A stretch of 64,000 bases of DNA from Streptomyces alfalfae (lineage in GTDB: Bacteria > Actinomycetota > Actinomycetes > Streptomycetales > Streptomycetaceae). Location: assembly GCF_004127445.1 (NCBI RefSeq), contig NZ_QEXM01000040.1:124001-188000 (forward strand), in the 5' to 3' direction. Positions 7,689 to 18,494 of this stretch are shown here, piece after piece. Each line of letters begins with the position of its first letter. Position 1 is the stretch's first letter. A model generated the notes under the pieces. It saw only the letters and a list, made by a program, of their open reading frames with translations, was not told the origin of the DNA and searched no databases. The position numbers were made by a program, and so were the translations under genes.

Positions 7689-8801
7689 GTGCCTGCATAT
7701 TCCAGGAGCACTTCACAGACACAGCCACGCACACAGACGGCAATGGTTCCTCCGGCGCTGGCGGTCCCGGTGATCGAGCGGCAATTTCCCCGGAGTCTGC
7801 ACCCGTATTGGCCAAAACTTCAGGAGAAGTCAAGGACCTGGTTGCGCGAAATGCGTCTGATGCCGCCGGACAAGGTCGAGCGGTACGCGGACAGCCTCTG
7901 CTACACCGATCTGGTGGCCGGTTACTACATCGGCGCGCCCGATGAGCTGCTCACCGCGATAGCGGACCTCAGCAGCTGGTTCTTCGCCTGGGACGACCGG
8001 CACGACCGGGACTCGGTGCACGGCAGGGCCGGCCAGTGGCGGCGCCTCTGCCGGGGCCTGCACGACACCCTCGACGACCCCCAGCGGCACCTGACGCACG
8101 CGGACCCGCTCGTGGCGGGGTTCGCCGACTGCGTCCTGCGCCTGTACTCCTTCCTGGGCCCGAGCTGGAACGCCAGGTTCGCCCGCCACTTCCACCCGGT
8201 GATCGACGCCTACGACCAGGAGTTCAGGAACCGGAGGTCCCGCACCGTCCCCCCGGTCGACACCTACATCGAGCTGCGGCGCCTGACGTTCGCGCACTGG
8301 GCGTGGATCGATCTCCTGGAGCCGACCGCGCGCCGGGAGCTGCCGCGCCACATACGCAAGCATCCCGCGTACCGGCGGGCGGCACTCGCGACCCAGGATT
8401 TCTCGGCCTGGTACAACGACCTGTGCTCGCTCCCCAAAGAACTCGCGGGAGACGAACTGCACAATCTCGGGATCAGCCTCATCCACCATGAGGGGCTGAC
8501 GCTCGAAGAGGCCGTACGAGAGGTCCACCGGCGGGTCGTCGGCTGCGTCACGGAATTTCTCCGGGCCGAGGAAGAAGTGCTCGTACTCGCCGGAAAACTG
8601 GCGGACGGGACACGAAATGGCGAAGAACTCGCGGACGCATTGAAGTCCTGTGTCTTCAATATGCGGAACTGGTTCTCCTCCGTCTATTGGTTCCACCACG
8701 AATCCGGGCGCTACCGAGTGGACAGCTGGGACGACAGGTCAATGCCCCCGTACGTGAGCGAAGAAATCATGGCGGAAAACGAACTGGTAGGTGAGGAATG
8801 A
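7689..8801 (+). CDS. Epi-isozizaene synthase (sesquiterpene cyclase)
   Basis: Class I terpene synthase of 370 residues that cyclises farnesyl diphosphate to epi-isozizaene, the precursor of albaflavenone. The Asp-rich motif DDRHD is at residues 102-106 and the Mg2+-binding NSE triad NDLCSLPKE at 243-251. Both are identical to the motifs of the structurally known S. coelicolor enzyme, and the surrounding text (WNARFARHFH, MRNWFSSVYWFHHESGRY) also matches closely. GTG 7689 was chosen because AAGGGG lies just upstream and the resulting N-terminus matches the family length. The stop overlaps the P450 start (ATGA), so the pair is one translationally coupled operon. Confidence 0.95.
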   Translation: MPAYSRSTSQTQPRTQTAMVPPALAVPVIERQFPRSLHPYWPKLQEKSRTWLREMRLMPPDKVERYADSLCYTDLVAGYYIGAPDELLTAIADLSSWFFAWDDRHDRDSVHGRAGQWRRLCRGLHDTLDDPQRHLTHADPLVAGFADCVLRLYSFLGPSWNARFARHFHPVIDAYDQEFRNRRSRTVPPVDTYIELRRLTFAHWAWIDLLEPTARRELPRHIRKHPAYRRAALATQDFSAWYNDLCSLPKELAGDELHNLGISLIHHEGLTLEEAVREVHRRVVGCVTEFLRAEEEVLVLAGKLADGTRNGEELADALKSCVFNMRNWFSSVYWFHHESGRYRVDSWDDRSMPPYVSEEIMAENELVGEE

Positions 8802-10174
8802 GCGTCGATTCCGCGGTACCCGTCCCCACCGCGCCGGGCTCCGGGCCGCTGCGCACCCCGCCGCTCGTGAAGGGCGGCGCGCCCCTGCTCGGTCACGCCT
8901 GGAACCTGGTGCGCGACCCGCTCGGCTTCCTCTCGGCGCTGCGGGATCACGGGGATCTCGTACGGATCAGGCTGGGGCCGAAGACCGCCTATGTGGTCTG
9001 CGATCCGCGGCTCGTCGGGGCCATGCTGAAGAGCCCGGAGTACATCGTCGGCGGGCCGCTGTGGGACACCCTCGAAGTGCTCCTCGGCAAGGGCGTGGCG
9101 ACCAGCAACGGCCGGCTGCACCGGCGCCAGCGCCGCATGATGCAGCCCGCGTTCCGGCCCGAGCGGATCGCCGACTACGCCAAGGTGATGGAGGAGGAGG
9201 CCCGCGCCACGGCCGCCCGCTGGCAGCCGGGTTCCACGGTCGACGTGGGCGCGGAGATGTTCCGCACGGCCGTGCGCATCGTCTCGCGCTCCCTCCTGGA
9301 GGTGGAGTCGATCGGCGCCAAGGCGGACCGCATCGCCGACTCGCTGCACACCGTCTTCGACGGGCTCTACCGCCGGATGGTGCTCTCGGTCGGTCCGCTG
9401 CACCGGGTGCCGACCCCCGCCAACCGGCGCTTCGAGAGCGCTCTCGCCGATCTGCACGCCCTCGTCGACGAGATCATCGCCGAGCGCCGCGACGCCGGAC
9501 CCGGGGGCCCCGACGACCTGCTCGCGGAATTGCTGCGCGCCACGGACGAGGCGGGTGATCCCCTCACCCATCAGGAGATCCATGACCACGTGGTGTCCCT
9601 GGTGGTCGCGGGAGCGGAGAATGTCGCCTCGACGCTGGCATGGACGTTCCATCTGCTGACCGAACACCGCGACTATGAAAGGCAGTTGATTGACGAAGTA
9701 AATTTCGTGGCCCCGGACCGCGCGATCACTTTCGCCGATCTCGGCGAGTTGCGGCACACCCGCAATGTCGTGACCGAGGCCATGCGTATCCGTCCGGCGG
9801 CCTGGATATTCACCCGCAGGTCCACGGCCGAGACCGAACTGGGTGGCTACCGCATTCCGGCCGACGCGGACATCGTCTACAGCGTGTACGCGATGCAGCG
9901 CGACCCGCGTTCCTTCGAGCGGCACCTGGAGTTCGACCCGGGCCGCTGGAATCCGGAACGCGCCGCGGAAGTGCCGGAGTTCGCGATGATGCCGTTCAGC
10001 GTCGGTAACCGTAAGTGTCCCGGAGACCACTTCAGCCTGGCCGAACTGGCCCTCATCCTGGGGACGGTGGCACCGAAGTGGCGCCTGGAGCCGGTCGAGG
10101 AGACCGACACGGACACCCGCGTCGGCATCACCCTGCACCCCAAGAAGCTCCTCATGCGGGTGGAGCCCCGCTGA
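8798..10174 (+). CDS. CYP170-type cytochrome P450 (albaflavenone synthase)
   Basis: A 458-residue cytosolic P450 directly coupled to epi-isozizaene synthase. The S. coelicolor counterpart (CYP170A1) oxidises epi-isozizaene at the allylic carbon through albaflavenols to albaflavenone. Visible P450 elements are the I-helix AGAENVAST (271-279), the ExxR motif EAMR (327-330) and the heme loop FSVGNRKCPGD with ligand Cys407. The usual I-helix acid-Thr pair is altered (AGAEN). The protein also contains DEIIAERRD (224-232) and DDLLAE (239-244), at the place where CYP170A1 is reported to have a second, terpene-synthase active site making farnesene. That moonlighting activity is inferred here. The redox partner is not encoded nearby. 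Confidence 0.94.
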   Translation: MSVDSAVPVPTAPGSGPLRTPPLVKGGAPLLGHAWNLVRDPLGFLSALRDHGDLVRIRLGPKTAYVVCDPRLVGAMLKSPEYIVGGPLWDTLEVLLGKGVATSNGRLHRRQRRMMQPAFRPERIADYAKVMEEEARATAARWQPGSTVDVGAEMFRTAVRIVSRSLLEVESIGAKADRIADSLHTVFDGLYRRMVLSVGPLHRVPTPANRRFESALADLHALVDEIIAERRDAGPGGPDDLLAELLRATDEAGDPLTHQEIHDHVVSLVVAGAENVASTLAWTFHLLTEHRDYERQLIDEVNFVAPDRAITFADLGELRHTRNVVTEAMRIRPAAWIFTRRSTAETELGGYRIPADADIVYSVYAMQRDPRSFERHLEFDPGRWNPERAAEVPEFAMMPFSVGNRKCPGDHFSLAELALILGTVAPKWRLEPVEETDTDTRVGITLHPKKLLMRVEPR

Positions 10175-10179
10175 ACCGA

Positions 10180-10222
10180 CGGGTGTGCCCGCTCCCGCCA
10201 GGGGAGGGGGCGGGCACACCCG
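10180..10222. terminator. Bidirectional terminator between P450 and nrdB
   Basis: Inverted repeat CGGGTGTGCCCGC (10180-10192) and GCGGGCACACCCG (10210-10222) lies between two convergent genes, so it can end transcription from both sides. Confidence 0.75.
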
Positions 10223-10241
10223 TACCGGGTCCGCGCCGGGG

Positions 10242-11264
10242 TCAGAACTCGTCGTCGAAGGAGACCGAACCCTCCACCGCGACCTGGTATGCCGAGGGCC
10301 GCCGCTCGAAGAAGTTGGTCAGCTCCTGCACGCCCTGGAGCTCCATGAAGGAGAACGGGTTCGACGAACCGTAGACGGGTGCGAAGCCGAGCCGCTCCAG
10401 ACGCTGGTCGGCGACGCACTGGAGGTACTCGCGCATCGAGTCGGTGTTCATGCCAGGCAGACCGTCGCCGCACAGGTCACGCGCGAACTGCAGCTCGGCC
10501 TCGACGGCCTCCTTCAGCATGTCCGTGACCTGCGTCCGGAGCGCGTCGTCGAACAGCTCCGGCTCCTCCTTGCGGACCGTGTCCACCACGTCGAACGCGA
10601 AGCTCATGTGCATCGTCTCGTCGCGGAACACCCAGTTCGTGCCGGTCGCGAGGCCGTGCAGCAGACCGCGGCTGCGGAACCAGTACACGTACGCGAAGGC
10701 CCCGTAGAAGAACAGGCCCTCGATGCACGCGGCGAAGCAGATCAGGTTGAGCAGGAAGCGCCGGCGGTCCGCCCGCGTCTCCAGCCGGTCCAGCTTCTCC
10801 ACCGAGTCCATCCACCGGAAGCAGAACTCCGCCTTCTCGCGGATGGAGGGGATCTCCTCCACCGCGTCGAAGGCCGCAGCCCGGTCGTCCGGGTCGGGCA
10901 GATAGGTGTCGAGCAGCGTCAGATAGAACTGGACGTGCACGGCCTCCTCGAACAGCTGACGGCTCAGGTAGAGCCGGGCCTCGGGGGAGTTGATGTGCTT
11001 GTAGAGCGTGAGCACCAGGTTGTTGGAGACGATCGAGTCACCGGTCGCGAAGAACGCGACGAGGCGGCCGATCATGTGCTGCTCGCCGGGCGAGAGCTTC
11101 GCGAGGTCGGCGACGTCGGAGTGGAGGTCGACCTCCTCCACGGTCCAGGTGTTCTTGATCGCGTCCCGGTAGCGCTCGTAGAAGTCCGGGTAGCGCATGG
11201 GGCGCAGGGTCAGCTCGAAGCCCGGGTCGAGCAGGTTCTTCTCGGAGCTGGTCGTGTTGCTCAT
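10242..11264 (-). CDS. nrdB: Class Ia ribonucleotide reductase, beta subunit
   Basis: Oxygen-dependent radical-generating subunit of ribonucleotide reductase, 340 residues. Diiron-site segments typical of the R2 family are visible: QLFEEAVHVQFY with metal-ligand Glu and His, and FRDETMHMSFAFD further on. The C-terminal tail ends VSFDDEF, the acidic/aromatic peptide that docks on NrdA. The ATG at 11264 overlaps the nrdA stop codon (TGATG), so translation is coupled. Regulation follows nrdA through the shared leader (riboswitch and NrdR boxes near 13.9 kb). In S. coelicolor the operon also carries nrdS; no such gene follows here, where the convergent P450 gene ends. Confidence 0.95.
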   Translation of the reverse strand: MSNTTSSEKNLLDPGFELTLRPMRYPDFYERYRDAIKNTWTVEEVDLHSDVADLAKLSPGEQHMIGRLVAFFATGDSIVSNNLVLTLYKHINSPEARLYLSRQLFEEAVHVQFYLTLLDTYLPDPDDRAAAFDAVEEIPSIREKAEFCFRWMDSVEKLDRLETRADRRRFLLNLICFAACIEGLFFYGAFAYVYWFRSRGLLHGLATGTNWVFRDETMHMSFAFDVVDTVRKEEPELFDDALRTQVTDMLKEAVEAELQFARDLCGDGLPGMNTDSMREYLQCVADQRLERLGFAPVYGSSNPFSFMELQGVQELTNFFERRPSAYQVAVEGSVSFDDEF

Positions 11265-13723
11265 CACTGGCAGGCCTCGCAGGACTCGGGATTTTCCAGG
11301 GAGCAGGCGACGGCGTCGGGGTCGGCCGCCTGCCGGGGGACGGGGGTGGCGCCGGCGGCGCTCGGACCGCCGGCCGCGCGGGCGATGCGCGTGGCGGGCC
11401 GGGAGCGCAGGTAGTACGTGGTCTTCAGGCCCTGCTGCCAGGCGTAGGCGTACATCGAGGAGAGCTTGCCGATGGTCGGCGTCTCCAGGAAGAGGTTCAG
11501 GGACTGCGCCTGGTCGAGGAACGGGGTGCGCGCCGCGGCCATGTCGATGAGGCCGCGCTGCGGGATCTCCCACGCCGTGCGGTAGAGCGCGCGGACGTCC
11601 TCGGGGAGCCAGCCGAAGCCCTGCACCGAGCCGCCGGCCTCGCGCAGCGCCTCGCGGGTCCGCGCGTCCCAGACGCCGAGCCGCTTGAGCTCCTGGACCA
11701 GGTAGGCGTTGACCTGGAGGAACTCACCGCTGAGCGTCTCGCGCTTGAAGAGGTTGGAGACCTGCGGCTCGATGCACTCGTAGACGCCCGCGATGGAGGC
11801 GATGGTCGCCGTCGGCGCGATGGCGAGCAGCAGGGAGTTGCGCATGCCGGTCCTCGCGATGCGGGCCCGCAGCGCGTCCCACCGCTCCGGCCAGGCCGGC
11901 TCGACGTCGTAGTGGTCGGGGTGCAGGACGCCGCGCGCGGTGCGGGTCTTCTCCCAGGCCGGCAGCGGGCCGACCGGGGTCCCCCCTGCACCGGAGCCTG
12001 CCGAAGGTGCTTGGGGGCGCTCGGCGAGGTCCGCCGACGCCTCGTACGCGGCGAGCATGATCCGCTCGGCGATACGGGTGGAAAGGGCCCGCGCCTCGGG
12101 GGCGTCGAAGGGCAGCTTCAGCTGGAAGAAGACGTCTTGGAGGCCCATCGCGCCGAGGCCCACCGGGCGCCACTTGGCGTTGGAGCGGCCGGCCTGCTCG
12201 GTCGGGTAGAAGTTGATGTCGACGACGCGGTCGAGGAAGGTGACGGCCGTGCGGACGGTCGCGTCGAGCCGCTCCCAGTCGATGTCACCGACGGCCGGGT
12301 CCACGAACGCGCCGAGGTTCACCGAGCCCAGGTTGCAGACGGCCGTCTCCCCGTCGTCCGTCACCTCCAGGATCTCCGTGCAGAGGTTCGAGGAGTGCAC
12401 GGTGTGGCCGGGCTCCGCCGTCTGGTTGGCGGTGCGGTTGGCGGCGTCCTTGAACGTCATCCAGCCGTTTCCGGTCTGCGCGAGGGTGCGCATCATCCGG
12501 CCGTACAGCTCACGGGCGGGGAGGGTCTTCTTCGCGAGCCCGGCGGCCTCCGCCCCGCGGTAGGCGGCGTCGAACTCCTCGCCCCACAGGTCGACGAGGT
12601 CGGGCACGTCGGCGGGGGAGAACAGCGACCAGTCCTGGTCGGCGGCGACCCGGCGCATGAACTCGTCGGGGATCCAGTGCGCGAGGTTGAGGTTGTGCGT
12701 GCGGCGCGCGTCCTCACCGGTGTTGTCCCGCAGCTCCAGGAACTCCTCGATGTCGGAGTGCCAGGTCTCCAGGTAGACCGCGGCGGCGCCCTTGCGCCGG
12801 CCGCCCTGGTTGACGGCGGCGACCGAGGCGTCGAGCGTCTTCAGGAACGGCACGATGCCGTTGGAGTGCCCGTTCGTGCCCCGGATCAGCGAACCGCGGG
12901 CACGCACGCGCGAATACGAGAGCCCGATGCCGCCCGCGTGCTTGGAGAGGCGCGCGACCTGGTGGTAGCGGTCGTAGATCGAGTCCAGCTCGTCCAGGGG
13001 CGAGTCGAGGAGGTAGCAGGACGACATCTGCGGGTGCCGGGTGCCGGAGTTGAAGAGCGTCGGCGACGACGGCAGGTAGTCCAGGCGGCTCATCAGGCCG
13101 TACAGCGCGGCGACCTCGTCCACCGCGCGGGCGCCCTCGTCCTCGGCCAGGCCGCTCGCCACCCGCAGCATGAAGTGCTGCGGGGTCTCGATGACCTGGC
13201 GGGTGATCGGGTGGCGCAGCAGATAGCGGCTGTGCAGGGTGCGCAGGCCGAAGTAGCCGAAGCGGAAGTCGGCGCCGTCCGCGAGAGCCGCCTCCACCAG
13301 CGCGTCGAGCCGGGCCCCGTGCTCCGTCACGAACGCGGCCGTGCGATCGGCGATCAGGCCCTCGCGGTGGCCCACCGCGATGGACTCGGTGAAGGAGCGC
13401 ACGCCCTGCGTGGCCGCCTCCTCGCGGATGCCGATCGAGAGCAGCCTGGCCGCCAGCTTCGAGTACTCCGGGTCGTCGGAGATGAGCCCCGCGGCGGCCT
13501 CGGTCGCCAGCTCCCGCAGCTCGGTCGCGATCTCGGCGGCACCGCGGGCTGAGCGGCCCCGCAGCGCGGCGGCGGCGACCCGGCCGGGGTCGGCGTCGGG
13601 GAGGTCGGCGGTGAGGTCGGTCAGGGTGCGCAGCAGTGCGGCTCCCGGGCCGTCGGTTCCTTCGGCACCCTCGGCGTTCGGCGGCTTCGTCGCTGACACC
13701 GGATCGGCAGGCGCGATGGTCAC
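11264..13723 (-). CDS. nrdA: Class Ia ribonucleotide reductase, alpha subunit
   Basis: Catalytic subunit reducing ribonucleoside diphosphates to deoxyribonucleotides, 819 residues from GTG 13723, which has a GAGGGAG ribosome-binding site. Visible landmarks: YLPSSPTLFNSG, SSCYLLDSPLDEL (first redox Cys), SSNLCTEILEV (thiyl-radical Cys and Glu), ETAVCNLGSVNL (second redox Cys) and the C-terminal CEACQ (CxxC pair that re-reduces the site). A Gly/Pro-rich insert (APSAGSGAGGTPVGPLP) interrupts the middle. I see no clear N-terminal ATP-cone. The long leader contains a cobalamin riboswitch and NrdR boxes. This fits the Streptomyces scheme in which the B12-dependent class II enzyme (NrdJ, not in this window) takes over when B12 is available. 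Confidence 0.96.
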   Translation of the reverse strand: MTIAPADPVSATKPPNAEGAEGTDGPGAALLRTLTDLTADLPDADPGRVAAAALRGRSARGAAEIATELRELATEAAAGLISDDPEYSKLAARLLSIGIREEAATQGVRSFTESIAVGHREGLIADRTAAFVTEHGARLDALVEAALADGADFRFGYFGLRTLHSRYLLRHPITRQVIETPQHFMLRVASGLAEDEGARAVDEVAALYGLMSRLDYLPSSPTLFNSGTRHPQMSSCYLLDSPLDELDSIYDRYHQVARLSKHAGGIGLSYSRVRARGSLIRGTNGHSNGIVPFLKTLDASVAAVNQGGRRKGAAAVYLETWHSDIEEFLELRDNTGEDARRTHNLNLAHWIPDEFMRRVAADQDWSLFSPADVPDLVDLWGEEFDAAYRGAEAAGLAKKTLPARELYGRMMRTLAQTGNGWMTFKDAANRTANQTAEPGHTVHSSNLCTEILEVTDDGETAVCNLGSVNLGAFVDPAVGDIDWERLDATVRTAVTFLDRVVDINFYPTEQAGRSNAKWRPVGLGAMGLQDVFFQLKLPFDAPEARALSTRIAERIMLAAYEASADLAERPQAPSAGSGAGGTPVGPLPAWEKTRTARGVLHPDHYDVEPAWPERWDALRARIARTGMRNSLLLAIAPTATIASIAGVYECIEPQVSNLFKRETLSGEFLQVNAYLVQELKRLGVWDARTREALREAGGSVQGFGWLPEDVRALYRTAWEIPQRGLIDMAAARTPFLDQAQSLNLFLETPTIGKLSSMYAYAWQQGLKTTYYLRSRPATRIARAAGGPSAAGATPVPRQAADPDAVACSLENPESCEACQ

Positions 13724-13859
13724 GTGGGGCTCTCCCTCGCTCGGCTCCGGGCCGCGGGAGGGGAGGGCGCACGGGGGCACGCGCGCAGGGCGGTGCACCG
13801 CGTCCACCGGCCCATTCCACGAGGCCCGGACGGTCGGCACCCGGGCCGGACGGCACGGG

Positions 13860-13963
13860 TGCGCTGCCGGCAGGTCTTCGGACTCCGCGTACGCCAAATG
13901 CGTACACGTCCACCGTTGCGGGACAGTTCCGGACTTGCACCGGATTCCCCTGCGGCGACAGCG
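13860..13963 (-). ncRNA. Adenosylcobalamin riboswitch in the nrdAB leader
   Basis: Read on the minus strand, 13944-13911 gives GGTGCAAGTCCGGAACTG followed by TCCCGCAACGGT, matching the conserved cobalamin-riboswitch core. The B12-box AGTCCGAAGACCTGCCGGCA lies at 13884-13865. The RNA ends about 140 bases before the nrdA GTG. S. coelicolor nrdAB has a B12 riboswitch at the same place that lowers expression when B12 is plentiful. The boundaries given are approximate. Confidence 0.9.
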
Positions 13964-13971
13964 AGCACGAG

Positions 13972-14018
13972 CATACATCTTGTGCCGGGTCCGGGAAGCG
14001 GACCCACATCTTGTGTCG
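13972..14018 (-). promoter_or_regulatory. Two NrdR boxes and probable nrdAB promoter
   Basis: Two 16-bp boxes share the core CACAAGATGT on the minus strand (complements at 13972-13987 and 14003-14018). Their centres are 31 bp apart, three helical turns, the spacing typical of NrdR box pairs. A candidate -10 element TATGCT (13975-13970) lies in the promoter-proximal box, which would place the transcript start near 13963, just ahead of the riboswitch. NrdR represses ribonucleotide reductase genes in a dATP-dependent way. Confidence 0.75.
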
Positions 14019-14052
14019 ACGGGGGAGGGGTGCGGGGACGGGCGCGGGTACG

Positions 14053-14086
14053 GCGAAGGGCCGCCGGTTGCCCGGCGGCCCTTCGC
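14053..14086 (-). terminator. Hairpin terminator of the mctP operon
   Basis: Perfect 15-bp inverted repeat GCGAAGGGCCGCCGG (14053-14067) and its complement (14072-14086), loop TTGC, 46 bases beyond the stop of the symporter gene. It insulates nrdAB from read-through. Confidence 0.8.
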
Positions 14087-14132
14087 GCGGCAGTGGACGA
14101 GGCCCTGTGCGGCCCCTGTGAGGGTGGCGCGG

Positions 14133-15776
14133 TCAGTGCGCGGCGCCCGCGGTGGCCGGGGGCAGTTCCTCGATCACGCCGGGGTCTCCCGCGTCCGCGG
14201 TGTAGTCCTCGGGCGAGGTCTCGTCGATGCCGTCGGGAGCCTTCGCGGCCCGCAGGACGAAGGTGAGGACCACCGTCACGATGACGTTCAGGACGAACGC
14301 GGTGAGGCCGATGTAGCCGATCTCGCCGATGCCGGGGATCTCGTCGGACGAGCCGCCGAAGTGCTTCTGCGTGGGCGAGGCGACGCCGTACGCGGCCAGG
14401 GTGCCGTAGGCCATGCCGACCGCCCATCCCGCCAGCAGCGCCCAGCGGTGGAACCAGCGCGTGAACAGGCCGCCGACCAGCGCGGGCATGGTCTGCAGGA
14501 TCCAGATGCCGCCCAGCAGCTGGAAGTTGATCGCGACGGTCTTGTCCATGGTGAGGACGAAGGCCAGCGCGCCGACCTTCACCAGGAGCGAGACCAGCTT
14601 GGAGACCTTGGTCTCCTGCTCGGCCGTCGCGTCCGGCTTGAGGAAGTCCTTGTAGATGTTGCGCGTGAAGAGGTTCGCGGCGGCGATGGACATGATGGCG
14701 GCGGGAACGAGCGCGCCGATGCCGATCGCGGCGAAGGCCACGCCCGTGAACCAGTCGGGGAACATGTTCTCGAACAGCTGAGGGATCGCGAGCTGCCCGT
14801 TCTCCACCTTGACCCCGGCCGCGATCGCCATGAAGCCGAGCAGCGCGAGCAGGCCGAGCATCAGCGAATACAGCGGCAGGATCGTGGTGTTGCGGCGGAT
14901 CACGTCGCGGCTCTTGGAGGAGAGCGTCGCCGTGATCGAGTGCGGGTACATGAAGAGCGCGAGCGCGGAGCCGAGGGCCAGCGTCGCGTACGTCCACTGC
15001 CCCGCCTCGCCCGGAGCCAGACCCGCGACGGGCTTGCCCGCGGCGTCGTTGGCGGCGGAGAACTTGGCGTCGGCGGCCTGGAAGATCTCGTCGAAGCCGC
15101 CCAGCTTGATCGGGATGTAGATGATCGCCACGGCGATGACCAGGTAGATCAGGCCGTCCTTCACGAACGCGATCAGGGCGGGCGCGCGCAGACCAGAGGA
15201 GTACGTGTACGCCGCGAGCACCGCGAAGGCGATCAGGAGCGGCAGGTCCTTGATGAACCAGTTGGTGTCGGGGCCGCCGCCGACGCCCATGACGTCGAGC
15301 ACCGCCTGGATGCCGACGAGTTGGAGGGCGATGTACGGCATGGTGGCGAGGATGCCGGTGACCGCGACCGCCAGGGAGAGCCCCTTGGAGCCGAAGCGTC
15401 CGCGCACGAAGTCCGAGGTCGTCACATACCCGTGCTTGTGCGAGACCGACCAGAGGCGCGGCAGGAAGGTGAAGATGAGGGGGTAGACGAGGATCGTGTA
15501 CGGCACCGCGAAGAACCCGGCCGCGCCCGCCGCGTAGATCGCCGCGGGGACGGCGACGAAGGTGTACGCGGTGTAGAGGTCGCCGCCGAGCAGGAACCAG
15601 GTGACCCAGGTGCCGAACGAGCGGCCGCCCAGGCCCCATTCGTCGAGGCTCTCGGTCTCGGCCTTGCGCCAGCGGGCCGCGAGGAAGCCCATGACCGTGA
15701 CCGCGACGAAGAAGAAGATGAAGACGGCGAGCGCGATGCCGTTGACACCGCCGGTGCCGGCTGCGAGGACGTTCAT
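14133..15776 (-). CDS. Sodium:solute symporter, MctP-like monocarboxylate transporter
   Basis: A 547-residue polytopic membrane protein of the SSS family with about 13 hydrophobic segments. The N-terminus places a helix (IALAVFIFFFVAVTVMGFLAA) ahead of the family segment DEWGLGGRSFGTWVTWFLLGGD. The core carries the SSS-type stretch ALGSALALFMYPHSITATLSSKS. The closest recognisable type is MctP/MctC, importing short-chain monocarboxylates such as acetate, pyruvate or lactate; exact substrates cannot be read. ATG 15776 overlaps the stop of the upstream DUF3311 gene (ATGA), and these two form one operon. The cstA-ybdD operon immediately upstream points to a pyruvate or carboxylate uptake block. 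Confidence 0.88.
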   Translation of the reverse strand: MNVLAAGTGGVNGIALAVFIFFFVAVTVMGFLAARWRKAETESLDEWGLGGRSFGTWVTWFLLGGDLYTAYTFVAVPAAIYAAGAAGFFAVPYTILVYPLIFTFLPRLWSVSHKHGYVTTSDFVRGRFGSKGLSLAVAVTGILATMPYIALQLVGIQAVLDVMGVGGGPDTNWFIKDLPLLIAFAVLAAYTYSSGLRAPALIAFVKDGLIYLVIAVAIIYIPIKLGGFDEIFQAADAKFSAANDAAGKPVAGLAPGEAGQWTYATLALGSALALFMYPHSITATLSSKSRDVIRRNTTILPLYSLMLGLLALLGFMAIAAGVKVENGQLAIPQLFENMFPDWFTGVAFAAIGIGALVPAAIMSIAAANLFTRNIYKDFLKPDATAEQETKVSKLVSLLVKVGALAFVLTMDKTVAINFQLLGGIWILQTMPALVGGLFTRWFHRWALLAGWAVGMAYGTLAAYGVASPTQKHFGGSSDEIPGIGEIGYIGLTAFVLNVIVTVVLTFVLRAAKAPDGIDETSPEDYTADAGDPGVIEELPPATAGAAH

Positions 15777-16042
15777 CGGCCCGCACCTCCCCGGACCTGC
15801 TCGGCCTTGCGGGCGCGCTGGTCACGCTGCCACAGCTGGTAGGCGACCATCGTGAGCGCCGTGGAGATGACGACCCACAGCATCTGGTACCAGTAGAAGA
15901 ACGGGATGCCGATGAAGGCCGGGTCCACCTTGGCGTAGGAACCCACCCAGAGCATCGCCACGAACGGCGCGACGAGGCAGACGGCGATGACCACGCGGAC
16001 CGGCGTGACCACCGGTCTGTTCACTTCAGGCGCATCTGACAT
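15773..16042 (-). CDS. DUF3311 small membrane protein, symporter partner
   Basis: An 89-residue protein with two hydrophobic helices (VVIAVCLVAPFVAMLWVGS and YWYQMLWVVISTALTMVAYQ) and a basic C-terminus (QRDQRARKAEQ). I chose ATG 16042 (MSDAPEVNRP); an in-frame start 21 bases upstream is possible. DUF3311 genes are repeatedly found directly before SSS symporters and probably encode a small accessory subunit, comparable in layout to YhdT beside PanF. The 4-base overlap with the symporter gene supports a fixed-ratio partnership. Confidence 0.82.
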   Translation of the reverse strand: MSDAPEVNRPVVTPVRVVIAVCLVAPFVAMLWVGSYAKVDPAFIGIPFFYWYQMLWVVISTALTMVAYQLWQRDQRARKAEQVRGGAGR

Positions 16043-16117
16043 ATCGCGGCTCCGTTCCCTCACTTATCCCATGCTTAACGTGCGGGAAATCTAAGCGACA
16101 GTCTCGCGCTATGGAAC

Positions 16118-16140
16118 CCCTGTCCGGATAACGGACGGGA
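16118..16140. repeat. Inverted repeat between ybdD and the DUF3311 gene
   Basis: GTCCG-GATAA-CGGAC (16122-16136) inside an imperfect hairpin. It lies downstream of the cstA-ybdD operon and about 80 bp upstream of the DUF3311-mctP operon. It could be the terminator of the first or an operator of the second. A very similar sequence lies near dasA (19624-19637). Confidence 0.45.
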
Positions 16141-16161
16141 CTCGAAGTGTCGCCGCGCTAC

Positions 16162-16358
16162 TCAGCAGCAGCGGAAGCCCTGCCTCGGGTCCGACTCCCG
16201 CCGCTCCGTCCGCATGCGCTCGAACGCCCGGCGGTCGGGCACGGCGGTGTGCGGATGCTCCTTGCGCAGGTGCGCCACGTACCGCTCGTAGGCCGACTCG
16301 TCGGTGAACTCGCGGACGTACCACCGCAGTCGGCGCAGGGCGCGCAGCAGTGGGGCGG

Positions 16359-16362
<4 letters not shown>
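16162..16362 (-). CDS. YbdD/YjiX family small protein (CstA-associated)
   Basis: A 66-residue protein with the typical YbdD/YjiX layout: a short N-terminal helix (LRALRRLRWYVREF), the conserved segment YERYVAHLRKEHPHTAVPDRRAFERMRTERR read in two parts, and a C-terminus ending in GFRCC. Its start overlaps the cstA stop (ATGA at 16359-16362). In enterobacteria the small partner YbdD/YjiX is encoded directly after CstA/BtsT and is needed for full transporter activity. That role is transferred by homology. Too short for catalytic inference. Confidence 0.85.

Positions 16363-18494
<2,132 letters not shown>

Larger units (their letters stand above)
13724..14132. other. nrdAB leader and gap to the mctP operon
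   Basis: 409 bases with no convincing coding frame. From left to right it holds the nrdA ribosome-binding site and 5' leader, the cobalamin riboswitch (13860-13963), the promoter with two NrdR boxes (13972-14018) and the terminator of the upstream minus-strand operon (14053-14086). Confidence 0.8.

Noticed and set aside
11912..15842. Large plus-strand open frames opposite nrdA and mctP
   Set aside because: No recognisable domain, biased composition, and they cross the nrdAB riboswitch and terminator; all explained by minus-strand genes.
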